Source: an uncultured Clostridia bacterium (lineage in GTDB: Bacteria; Bacillota; Clostridia; Lachnospirales; CAMVHY01). From it: 33,692 nucleotides of DNA. Positions 7,538 to 14,650 of this stretch are shown here, in pieces (the stretch's first letter is position 1; each line of letters opens with the position of its first letter). The stretch is from the NCBI GenBank assembly GCA_947427385.1, contig CANEHT010000014.1, positions 1 to 33,692 on the forward strand, written 5' to 3'. The notes under the pieces are model-generated. The model ran no database searches, was not told where the DNA came from, and was given only the letters and a program-made list of their open reading frames with translations. A program made the position numbers and the translations under genes.

Positions 7538-7993
7538 TTAGAACCATTTTAATAAGTTATTCGTATCTCCATAAAATAAAATATTTGTCGCGGCTAAAGA
7601 CATTGCTTGGTATAAATTTTTATCAATATTTTTTAGATGCAAACCAAATTCTTGTTCCTCTATTATTTTCCCATTTAATGCAGCTAAATTTCGTTGCACA
7701 CATATTTGTAATTTATCACGTTCGATACTGGAAGCAGTAATACTTGCCTTATTATTCATCCCATAAGTTATTAGGAAAATATTTGAGAAAGTATTAAATG
7801 ATTTATATTCATCAATATTAATAAGGACATATTTATGATTTAAGAGTTTATGAGGTATAAAATTAGTTTGTTTATTAAAAATAAGGATATCGAAATTTTC
7901 ATCAGTATCATTTTGTACCAATTTTATATGTACGTTTTTATCTTTTATCTTTATTTTTAATGACTCCTCTCCATTTATAATTCCTATTTTCAT
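7538..7993 (-). CDS. Unknown protein, possibly a reduced Mur-ligase-like fold
   Basis: A 151-residue soluble protein that I cannot assign to a family. The order of motifs recalls the core of Mur-type ligases after the ATP site: FDILIFNKQTNF, a beta strand (YVLINIDEY), then LITYGMNNKASITASSI, which looks like the start of the Mur ligase central domain, then a helix with QAMSLAATNILFYGD, resembling the Mur ligase segment that follows the Asn motif. No P-loop (GTNGKT type) is present, so ligase activity is unlikely. ATG 7993 has GAGGTG at 7999-8004. The gene is upstream of the SSB-like gene in the same direction. The Mur-like reading is inference only. Confidence 0.6.
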   Translation of the reverse strand: MKIGIINGEESLKIKIKDKNVHIKLVQNDTDENFDILIFNKQTNFIPHKLLNHKYVLINIDEYKSFNTFSNIFLITYGMNNKASITASSIERDKLQICVQRNLAALNGKIIEEQEFGLHLKNIDKNLYQAMSLAATNILFYGDTNNLLKWF

Positions 7994-8056
7994 TCCTACA
8001 CCTCAATTTTTTTCTTAGTTTCTACAAATTTTTAAAAAATATTCGGAAGTGGTAAA

Positions 8057-8584
8057 ATGATTCTCATTGAGCTATTTATTACTTTTTTTAAAACTGGCCT
8101 ATTAAGTTTTGGAGGAGGCTACGCAATGATTTCAATGCTTAGTAACGAAGCCGTTAAACATAATTGGATGAGCCAAAAAGAATTTTTTGATATCGTTGCC
8201 ATCTCACAAATTACTCCCGGTCCTATTGCTATTAATATGGCGACATTTGTTGGTTTTAGAAAATATGGATTAATTGGCGCAATAATTTCTACTTTAGGCG
8301 TTTCACTTCCATCTTTTCTATTAGTTATTATCCTTTTAAATTTTATTGTGAAGTTTAATAAATCATTTTTAGTACGAAATTTATTTTATACGCTTAAACC
8401 GGCAGTTATTGGATTAATTGGTGCGGCATTAATTCAAATCGCACAAGTAAGTTATTTTCAAAATGGATTTGATTTTCGACTCGTTTTAATTTCTATCGCC
8501 GCATTTATTGCGTTATATAAATTTAAACTTAATGTTATTGCAACGATATTGATTTTTTCAGTTGTTGGAATTATAATTTTATGA
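8057..8584 (+). CDS. Chromate transporter family protein, short single-domain
   Basis: A membrane protein of the CHR (chromate ion transporter) family. The 175 residues form one CHR domain with the family motifs FGGGYAMI (about 18-25) and QITPGPIAINMATFVG (about 50-65), followed by several hydrophobic segments. Short CHR proteins usually occur as adjacent pairs of N-type and C-type halves; here only one is present, since the upstream neighbour is an unrelated minus-strand gene and the downstream one is RNase Z. It may act as a homodimer, pair with a half coded elsewhere, or carry another anion. The start is ATG 8057 with a weak GGAAGTGG Shine-Dalgarno. Confidence 0.82.
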   Translation: MILIELFITFFKTGLLSFGGGYAMISMLSNEAVKHNWMSQKEFFDIVAISQITPGPIAINMATFVGFRKYGLIGAIISTLGVSLPSFLLVIILLNFIVKFNKSFLVRNLFYTLKPAVIGLIGAALIQIAQVSYFQNGFDFRLVLISIAAFIALYKFKLNVIATILIFSVVGIIIL

Positions 8585-8606
8585 TATTTTTTCTTGGGTG
8601 ATTTAA

Positions 8607-9521
8607 TTGATAGAAGTTGCATTACTCGGAACGGGTGGAATGATTCCATTGCCCAATAGATTTTTAACTTCACTTTATTGCCGAATAAATGGAAGATACA
8701 TAATGATTGATTGCGGTGAGGGCACACAGATTTCATTAAAGATATTAGGTTGGGGATTAAAAAATCTTGACGTAATTTGTTTTACGCATTTCCATGCCGA
8801 CCATATTTTAGGTTTACCGGGTTTATTATTAACGATAGGGAATTACGGACGAGTTGAACCACTTTACATAATTGGGCCGAGTAATATAAAAAATATCGTA
8901 GAAGATTTATGTTCGATTGCACCGGAAATACCGTTTGAATTGATAGTAATCGAGCAAGATTATTTTACGGAGAATATTTTTGAGCTACATAATTTTAGCA
9001 TAGATATTTTGCCGGTCGATCACAGTTTAGATTGTTTGGCATATAAAATAAACTTGCCGCAAAAAGGCAAGTTTGATTTAAAAAAAGCTGAGAGTTTAGA
9101 TTTACCAAAACCATTTTGGAGTAAGCTGCAGTGTGGAGAAAATGTTGAGTATCACGGAAAAATTTTTACGCCGCAAATGGTTTTAGGCCGCGAGCGTAAA
9201 GGAATAAAAATTTGTTATTGCACAGATTCACGACCGACAGATGAAATGATAAATTTTGTTCGTGATTCAGATTTATTTGTTTGCGAAGGAATTTATGGTG
9301 AAGATGAAAAATTGGATAAAGCAATTTTGAAGAAACATATGATTTTTAGTGAGGCGGCAACTGTTGCGCAAAAAGCAAATGTAAAAGAATTATGGCTAAC
9401 ACATTTTAGTCCATCGATGCCGCATCCCGAAGAATATTTATCATTTGCAAGCGATATTTTTGCGAATACAATTGTGGCGCACGATCGAATTTCAAAAACA
9501 ATTTGCTTCTCGGATAAATAA
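8607..9521 (+). CDS. rnz: Ribonuclease Z
   Basis: Metallo-beta-lactamase-fold endonuclease that cuts the 3' trailer from tRNA precursors. The zinc motif HFHADH is at residues 61-66. Downstream are a conserved Asp (CTDSRP) and the C-terminal HMIFSEAATVAQKA and LWLTHFSPS blocks typical of RNase Z. At 304 residues it is the short bacterial form. The start is TTG 8607 giving MIEVALLGTGG, with GGGTGAT at 8596-8602. It lies 22 bases after the CHR gene and converges on ispF with seven bases between stops. Both tRNA genes in this window lack an encoded CCA, the class of substrate that RNase Z handles. Confidence 0.93.
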   Translation: MIEVALLGTGGMIPLPNRFLTSLYCRINGRYIMIDCGEGTQISLKILGWGLKNLDVICFTHFHADHILGLPGLLLTIGNYGRVEPLYIIGPSNIKNIVEDLCSIAPEIPFELIVIEQDYFTENIFELHNFSIDILPVDHSLDCLAYKINLPQKGKFDLKKAESLDLPKPFWSKLQCGENVEYHGKIFTPQMVLGRERKGIKICYCTDSRPTDEMINFVRDSDLFVCEGIYGEDEKLDKAILKKHMIFSEAATVAQKANVKELWLTHFSPSMPHPEEYLSFASDIFANTIVAHDRISKTICFSDK

Positions 9522-9528
9522 AATTAGC

Positions 9529-10008
9529 TTAAAAAATTTTTTCGACACAACATATTGCTTGGCATGCAACGCCTTCACTTTTTCCCGTAAATCCTAATCC
9601 TTCTTCAGTTGTTGCTTTGATATTTATTTTTTCAGTTTCAATACATAAAATATCAGCAATATTTTTTTTCATTTGCGGAATATATTTTGCAATTTTTGGT
9701 GTTTGCATGATAATAGTCGAGTCAATGTTATTTATCATAAATTTATTTTTGTCCAAAATTTTTTTCGTATAGCTTAAAAGTTTTAAACTCGAAATGTTTT
9801 TATATTTTTCATCAGTGTCGGGAAAATGTTTACCGATATCGCCTTGAGATATTGCGCCCAAAATTGCATCAATTATTGCGTGAATGAGGCAGTCAGCGTC
9901 TGAATGCCCGAGTAAACCTTTATCGGCCGGAATAATTTCACCGCCTAAAATTAATTTTCTTCCTTCGACTAATTTATGAACGTCGTAACCGATTCCAACT
10001 CTAATCAT
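9529..10008 (-). CDS. ispF: 2-C-methyl-D-erythritol 2,4-cyclodiphosphate synthase
   Basis: Fifth step of the MEP isoprenoid pathway: converts CDP-methylerythritol 2-phosphate into the cyclic diphosphate with release of CMP. It is 159 residues, the usual length of the trimeric enzyme. Metal ligands are visible as GYDVH (Asp9, His11) and His43, with the GHSDAD motif at 34-39. The C-terminal [10 protein letters not shown] block that contacts substrate is present. ATG 10008 has AGGAAG upstream. IspH, the last enzyme of the same pathway, is coded nearby on the opposite strand, and plsC diverges from ispF. Confidence 0.97.
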   Translation of the reverse strand: MIRVGIGYDVHKLVEGRKLILGGEIIPADKGLLGHSDADCLIHAIIDAILGAISQGDIGKHFPDTDEKYKNISSLKLLSYTKKILDKNKFMINNIDSTIIMQTPKIAKYIPQMKKNIADILCIETEKINIKATTEEGLGFTGKSEGVACQAICCVEKIF

Positions 10009-10068
10009 TTTTTATCTTCCTTTATTAAATTTTAATTTTATTTTACCAAAATAAAGTAGGTGATTTTT

Positions 10069-10647
10069 TTGTATTATTGTGTGTTGAATTTTTTAGTCAA
10101 TCTTTTTATTACATTGATATTTCGTATAAAAATTTCCGGGCTCGAAAATATTCCATTGAGCGGCGGAATTATTTTATGTGCTAATCATTTAAGCAATTTT
10201 GACCCATTAGTTTTACGGTTAAAAGTCAAGCGTACGATAAATTTTATGGCAAAAAAAGAATTATTTGCAAACAAACTTTTTTCGTACACGTTAGAAAAAT
10301 TTAGTGTATTCCCAGTCGACAGAAATAAAAATGATTTATTGGCGTACAAAACTGCTGTCAAATTACTTAACGATGAAAAAGTTTTAGGAATTTTTGTTCA
10401 AGGAACTCGCGATAAAAATTTTGATAGTGCAAAAAATGGCGCAGCAATGTTTGCAATGAAAACTGATTCGCTTATAATTCCTATCGGTATTAAATCAACT
10501 TATAAAATTTTTTCGGCCGTTCATATAAATATTGGTAAGCCGATTCGTTTTGAACATCAAAAAAAAATTGACCAAAATATTTTACATGACGCAACTTCAA
10601 AAATTACTGAGCAAATTAAAAAACTTGTGGGAGAAACCGTTTTATGA
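10069..10647 (+). CDS. plsC: 1-acyl-glycerol-3-phosphate acyltransferase (PlsC-like)
   Basis: Transfers an acyl chain to lysophosphatidic acid at the membrane to give phosphatidic acid. The 192 residues have a hydrophobic N-terminus, then the catalytic NHxxxxD motif (NHLSNFDP, His40 and Asp45), a PVDR block and FVQGTR at the place of the usual FPEGTR. The Pro and Glu of that motif are replaced. The start is TTG 10069, six bases after AGTAGGTG at 10055-10062; a GTG at 10060 falls within that Shine-Dalgarno. Its stop overlaps the ispH-S1 start by four bases (ATGA), so the two are translationally coupled. This pairing of an acyltransferase with ispH is known in clostridia and negativicutes. Confidence 0.9.
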   Translation: MYYCVLNFLVNLFITLIFRIKISGLENIPLSGGIILCANHLSNFDPLVLRLKVKRTINFMAKKELFANKLFSYTLEKFSVFPVDRNKNDLLAYKTAVKLLNDEKVLGIFVQGTRDKNFDSAKNGAAMFAMKTDSLIIPIGIKSTYKIFSAVHINIGKPIRFEHQKKIDQNILHDATSKITEQIKKLVGETVL

Positions 10648-12521
10648 AAATTATTGTTGGGAAAACTTCCGGTTTTTGTTTTGGAGTTAAGCGTGCTGTT
10701 GAGACCGCATTTCAAAATGCCGATAAAAATATTTGTATGCTTGGGCCGATTATTCACAATCAATCCGTTATAAATGAATTAAATGTGAAAAATGTGGGGA
10801 TTATAAATAATCTAAGTGAGGCCGATAATCGAACAGTATTAATTCGTGCGCATGGTGTCCCTAAAAAAATTTATTCACAGTTAAAAAATTTGGGCATAAA
10901 TTATATTGATTGTACATGTCCTTTTGTCAAACGAATTAGTCAACTCGTTGAGAAAAATTTTAATGCCGGTAAAAAAATTATTATCATTGGCAATCCAAAT
11001 CATCCTGAAATTATTGGGATAAATAGTTATGCGCAAAATCAAGCTGTTATTATAAATAATATTGACGCGGCTAAAAAATTTCATAACGATAAAAATTTGT
11101 CATATCTACTTGTTGCCCAAACAACTTTTTCATCTCAAATTTTTGATGAGATTATAAAAATTTTACGTGCGGATAATATTGAAATTCAAAATACAATTTG
11201 TAATACAACCTATCAGCGTCAGGAAGAAGCTCGAACTTTATCAAAAATTTCTGATAAAATGATAGTTATTGGAGATAAATCTAGCTCTAATTCTACAAAA
11301 TTATTTAATATTTGTCAGGAAAATTGCTGTAACACATTTTTTATACAATCTTCGGCGGATTTATTATTGATTAACTTTAGGCTGAATGATAGAATAGGAG
11401 TCATGGCAGGCGCTTCTACGCCTTTGCACGTTATCGAGGAGGCTGTTTTTTTAATGAACCAATTAGCTGTTGAGGAAAAATCTTTCGCGCAAATGCTTGA
11501 GGAATCTTTCGTAAATTTACATATTGGTGAAATTGTAAAGGGAAAGGTTATTCAAGTTAGCGATAATGAAATCGTTTTAGACTTAGGATATAAATCAGAT
11601 GGGATTATCAGCCGCGATAATTTTTCTACTTCTTCTCATTGCTATCTTAAAGATTTAGTTAATATAGGAGATGAGATAGAAGCTATTGTTTTAAAAATAG
11701 ATGACGGCGAGGGGAATGTAATACTTTCGAAAAGAAAGCTTGACTTACAGCGTGGCTTTAAAGAAATTGAAAAAGCTTTCAAGGAAAATTCAATTGTTAC
11801 CGGTAAAATTATTGAAGTTGTTAAAAGTGGAGTAGTTGCTTTAGCTGATAATGTCAAATTATTTATACCTGCATCATGTATTTCAAACTCACATATAAAA
11901 GATTTAAATTCTTATGTAGGAAAAACTTTAGATTTTAAAATTATCGAATTTAATCGTTTGAAACATAGATATATTGGAAGTTGTAAAGAAATTTTGGATA
12001 AGGGAAAAAATGAAGAAAATGATTTGTCAAATGAATTAAAAGTTGGCGAAGAATTCGACGGAATTATAAGTAAGATTGTTAGTTTCGGAATTTTTGTCAA
12101 CGTTGGAAATTGGAGTGGACTTGTTCATTTATCAGAATTAGGTTGGGACCGAAAAAATGATACATTGGATAAATTTAAAGTTGGTGATAAAGTAAAAGTT
12201 TTTGTGTTGGGAATGGACAATAAGCATAATAAAATTTCATTGACGATGAAAAATCCTGATAAAAGTCCGTGGCGCGATATTTCACAAAGATATTACGAAG
12301 GAAAAATTGTAAAAGGAAAAGTCGCAAGAATAAATAATTATGGAGCATTTATCGAACTTGAACCGGGCATTGACGGTTTGCTTCATATCTCACAAATTTC
12401 TGATGAACATGTAAATAATGTGAACGATAAATTAAAAATTAACGACATAGTAACGCTTCGAGTTTTGTCGTCTGATGAAAAACGAAAACGCGTTAGTTTG
12501 TCAATGATTGATGTTAAATAA
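10644..12521 (+). CDS. ispH: IspH (HMB-PP reductase) fused to ribosomal protein S1
   Basis: A 625-residue two-part protein. Residues 1-278 are the 4Fe-4S enzyme IspH, which makes IPP and DMAPP in the last MEP step. The three cluster cysteines are Cys12, Cys92 and Cys186; His40, His120, Glu122, Thr160, the SSNS motif and the ASTP motif are all in place. From about 295 to the end there are four S1 RNA-binding motifs (GEIVKGKVIQV, IVTGKIIEV, GEEFDGIISKIVSFGIFV, GKIVKGKVARINNYGAFIEL), equivalent to ribosomal protein S1. This fusion is known in Clostridia and Negativicutes. The start overlaps the plsC stop. The last codons are duplicated downstream within a 197-bp tandem repeat. Confidence 0.97.
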   Translation: MKIIVGKTSGFCFGVKRAVETAFQNADKNICMLGPIIHNQSVINELNVKNVGIINNLSEADNRTVLIRAHGVPKKIYSQLKNLGINYIDCTCPFVKRISQLVEKNFNAGKKIIIIGNPNHPEIIGINSYAQNQAVIINNIDAAKKFHNDKNLSYLLVAQTTFSSQIFDEIIKILRADNIEIQNTICNTTYQRQEEARTLSKISDKMIVIGDKSSSNSTKLFNICQENCCNTFFIQSSADLLLINFRLNDRIGVMAGASTPLHVIEEAVFLMNQLAVEEKSFAQMLEESFVNLHIGEIVKGKVIQVSDNEIVLDLGYKSDGIISRDNFSTSSHCYLKDLVNIGDEIEAIVLKIDDGEGNVILSKRKLDLQRGFKEIEKAFKENSIVTGKIIEVVKSGVVALADNVKLFIPASCISNSHIKDLNSYVGKTLDFKIIEFNRLKHRYIGSCKEILDKGKNEENDLSNELKVGEEFDGIISKIVSFGIFVNVGNWSGLVHLSELGWDRKNDTLDKFKVGDKVKVFVLGMDNKHNKISLTMKNPDKSPWRDISQRYYEGKIVKGKVARINNYGAFIELEPGIDGLLHISQISDEHVNNVNDKLKINDIVTLRVLSSDEKRKRVSLSMIDVK

Positions 12522-12603
12522 AATTCATTAAAATAAAGATTTTATTTCTTTAAAATCTTTACTTTTCATTTAAAAAGAAAAAGTAAATCAAAAAGAAACT
12601 AAC

Positions 12604-12639
12604 AAAAAAATCTTTGTGCGTCTGCACAAAGATTTTTTT
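12604..12639. terminator. TCTTTGTGC hairpin, copy 1
   Basis: A 16-bp perfect stem (12604-12619 with 12624-12639), loop GTCT, A-run before and T-run after, so it can terminate in both directions. It follows ispH-S1. Related hairpins are at 12802-12835, 20137-20172 and 33283-33316. Confidence 0.85.
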
Positions 12640-12801
12640 ATAAAGTTTTTTTTGGTTTTTTTTTACAAATGATGAAAAATGAAAACGCGTTAGTTTATCA
12701 ATGATTGATGTCAAATAAAATTCATTAAAATAAAGGTTTTACTTCTTTAAAACCTTTACTTTTTCTTTAAAAAGAAAAAGTAAATCAAAAAGAAACTAAC
12801 A

Positions 12802-12835
12802 AAAAAATCTTTGTGCGTCTGCACAAAGATTTTTT
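12802..12835. terminator. TCTTTGTGC hairpin, copy 2
   Basis: A 15-bp stem around loop GTCT (12817-12820), offset 197 bases from copy 1 and identical in the GTGC/GCAC core. It lies 55 bases upstream of the putative rimM promoter. Confidence 0.85.
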
Positions 12836-12890
12836 ATAAAGTTTTTTTTGGTTCTTTTTTTTACAAAAAAAAGAACGGTTTGTTTTTTAT

Positions 12891-12919
12891 TTGTTTCCTT
12901 TGGAATTTTATATTATAAT
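12891..12919 (+). promoter_or_regulatory. Putative rimM-trmD promoter
   Basis: TTGTTT (12891-12896), 17-base spacer, perfect TATAAT (12914-12919). It is the only good -10 between the repeats and rimM. Confidence 0.6.
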
Positions 12920-12950
12920 TTTTTAAAACAAAATTTATGGGGATGATTTC

Positions 12951-13439
12951 ATAAAATATTTTGAGATTGGTAAAATTGTTAATACGCATGGTTTAAACGG
13001 TTATGTAAAAATTTATCCGACAACGAGCGATATAACTCGTTTTAGCTTATTGAAAAATGTTTTGATAAATGATTTTGAATACGAAATAGAAAATGTGCGC
13101 TATCAAAAAAATCTTGTTTACGCAAAATTTTTGTCTGTCAACAATATTAATGATGCGGAAAAATTAAAAGGTTCAATAATAAAAATTCCTGAGCATTTAG
13201 CTTTGCCATTGCAAAAAAATGAATATTATTTGCAAGATTTGTATGGTTTGAATGTCTACGAGGGTGACGAATTTTTAGGACAAATAACTGATATTATTCA
13301 GGGTAGCGCTAACGATATTTATGTTGTTGATGAAAAAATTTTTATTCCTGCTGTCAAGTTTTTTATTCTAAACATTGACATCAAAAATAAATTAATGTCG
13401 GTAAAATTGATAAAAGGGTTGCGCGAGTTAAATGCTTAA
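12951..13439 (+). CDS. rimM: 16S rRNA processing protein RimM, apparent ATA start
   Basis: Ribosome maturation factor that binds S19 and helps assemble the 30S head. The open frame upstream of the first standard start (TTG 13050) encodes the well-conserved RimM N-terminus, KYFEIGKIVNTHGLNGYVKI, so starting at 13050 would remove 33 essential residues. The codon at the normal Met position is ATA at 12951, with GGGGATGA (12939-12946) at proper Shine-Dalgarno distance. No in-frame ATG, GTG or TTG lies between. The resulting 162 residues fit the family. The C-terminal PRC-barrel part (YLQDLYGLNVYEGDEFLGQITDI) is clear. The stop overlaps the trmD start by eight bases. Either a true AUA start or a single base change or error has removed the ATG. 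Confidence 0.88.
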   Translation: MKYFEIGKIVNTHGLNGYVKIYPTTSDITRFSLLKNVLINDFEYEIENVRYQKNLVYAKFLSVNNINDAEKLKGSIIKIPEHLALPLQKNEYYLQDLYGLNVYEGDEFLGQITDIIQGSANDIYVVDEKIFIPAVKFFILNIDIKNKLMSVKLIKGLRELNA

Positions 13440-14616
13440 TTTTTACGTTTTAACATTGTTTCCTGAAATAATTTATGGCGGATTGAATCATAGTATTTTA
13501 AAGCGCGCGGTTGACAAAAATCTTATACGTATAAACTGTGTGAACATTCGCGATTTTTCTAAAGACAAAAATAAACGTGTCGATGATTATACATATGGTG
13601 GCGGTTGCGGAATGTTAATGCAAGCACAGCCTGTTTATGACGCATTTAAAAGTGTAAAAAAAAATTGTCCCGTTATTTTTCTTACGCCGCATGGAAAAAT
13701 TTTTAATCAAAAACTTGCTCGAAAGTTTGCCGTTGAAAATGATTTGATTTTACTTTGTGGCCATTATGAGGGAATTGACCAAAGAGTTATTGATGAAATT
13801 GTTACAGATGAAATTTCTATTGGCGATTATATTTTAACTGGCGGCGAGTTGCCTGCTATGATTTTAATTGATAGTATTTCACGTTTAATTCCAAATGTTT
13901 TGGGGAAAAATGAATCATGCGAGTATGAATCGTTTGAAAATAATTTGCTTGAATATCCACAATATACGCGCCCGGAAGTTTTTCATGGCAAACATGTTCC
14001 AAAAATTTTGCTTTCTGGAAATCATAGTGCAATAAAGAATTGGCGGCAGCGTCAATCTTTTATTACAACTTGGATGAAACGGCCGGATTTATTAAAAAAA
14101 ATGGAGGAAAATAAAATGAATGCAATCTTTTCGCGTAGAAGTATTCGAAAATATAAAAATGAGTCGGTAACTGACGAACAGTTGGAATTGTTGTTGAGAG
14201 CGGCAATGGCTGCGCCGTCGGCTATGAATTCTCAATGTTGGGAATTTGTTGTCGTGCGTGACAAAAATCATTTAAGTGAGCTTGCAACGTTAAATCCTTA
14301 CCATCAAATGTTGAAAGATGCAGCGCTTGCTATCATTGTTTGTGCGGATTTGAATAAAATTTTGGCGAATGAGTATTGGATTCAAAATTGTTCTGCCGCT
14401 ACACAAAATATTTTGACGCAAGCAAATGAAATGGGATTAGGTGCGGTATGGCTTGGCGTTGCACCGTATGAAGATAAAATGCAACGTATATCTGACAATT
14501 TGAATTTGCCCGAAAATATTAAACCGCTCAATGTGATATCAATTGGTGTGCCCGATGAATTTAAAAATGCAAATGATAATTTCGATACGAAAAAAATTCA
14601 TTACGAAAAATTTTAA
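13432..14616 (+). CDS. trmD: TrmD fused in frame to a nitroreductase
   Basis: A 394-residue fusion. Residues 1-222 are TrmD, the SPOUT enzyme that methylates G37 of tRNAs using SAM: LTPHGKIF, GHYEGIDQR (110-118) and the knot motif IGDYILTGGELPAM (130-143) are intact, and the domain reaches its natural end near MKRPDLL. From Met229 the protein is a complete FMN-dependent nitroreductase-family domain of 166 residues (RRSIRKY 235-241, APSAMNSQCW, then MGLGAVWLGVAPYED). Met229 is ATG 14116 and is preceded by GGAGG at 14103-14107 with 8-base spacing, so the second domain can probably also be made alone. No stop codon separates them. trmD overlaps rimM by eight bases. Confidence 0.93.
   Translation: MLNFYVLTLFPEIIYGGLNHSILKRAVDKNLIRINCVNIRDFSKDKNKRVDDYTYGGGCGMLMQAQPVYDAFKSVKKNCPVIFLTPHGKIFNQKLARKFAVENDLILLCGHYEGIDQRVIDEIVTDEISIGDYILTGGELPAMILIDSISRLIPNVLGKNESCEYESFENNLLEYPQYTRPEVFHGKHVPKILLSGNHSAIKNWRQRQSFITTWMKRPDLLKKMEENKMNAIFSRRSIRKYKNESVTDEQLELLLRAAMAAPSAMNSQCWEFVVVRDKNHLSELATLNPYHQMLKDAALAIIVCADLNKILANEYWIQNCSAATQNILTQANEMGLGAVWLGVAPYEDKMQRISDNLNLPENIKPLNVISIGVPDEFKNANDNFDTKKIHYEKF
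14103..14118 (+). promoter_or_regulatory. Internal ribosome binding site inside trmD-nitroreductase
   Basis: GGAGG (14103-14107), eight bases, then the in-frame ATG (14116) where the nitroreductase homology begins. It looks like the original translation start of a once separate gene and may still work. Confidence 0.7.
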
Positions 14617-14650
14617 TTAATTACCAAAAAATTAAAATGAGGTAAGCTTT

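Larger units (their letters stand above)
12474..12876 (+). repeat. 197-bp tandem duplication in the gap before rimM
   Basis: The 429-base gap between ispH-S1 and rimM is mostly two copies of one block: 12474-12670 and 12671 onward, offset 197 bases. Copy 1 includes the last 13 or so codons of ispH-S1; copy 2 carries a decayed duplicate of them, with an in-frame TGA. Each copy then has a series of hairpins: 12535-12560 and 12732-12757; a second AT-rich hairpin (12758-12781 in copy 2); the TCTTTGTGC hairpin; and, intact in copy 2 only, 12851-12876. In the first hairpin an A-T pair of copy 1 (12539/12556) is a G-C pair in copy 2 (12736/12753). Confidence 0.9.

Noticed and set aside
13050..13439. 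rimM as a truncated pseudogene starting at TTG 13050
   Set aside because: The missing N-terminus is present in frame upstream with a good Shine-Dalgarno, and only the initiator codon is unusual.
14611..14637. AT-only hairpin after trmD-nitroreductase as a terminator
   Set aside because: The eight-pair stem has only A-T pairs and no T-run follows. It is also next to the nadD ribosome binding site.
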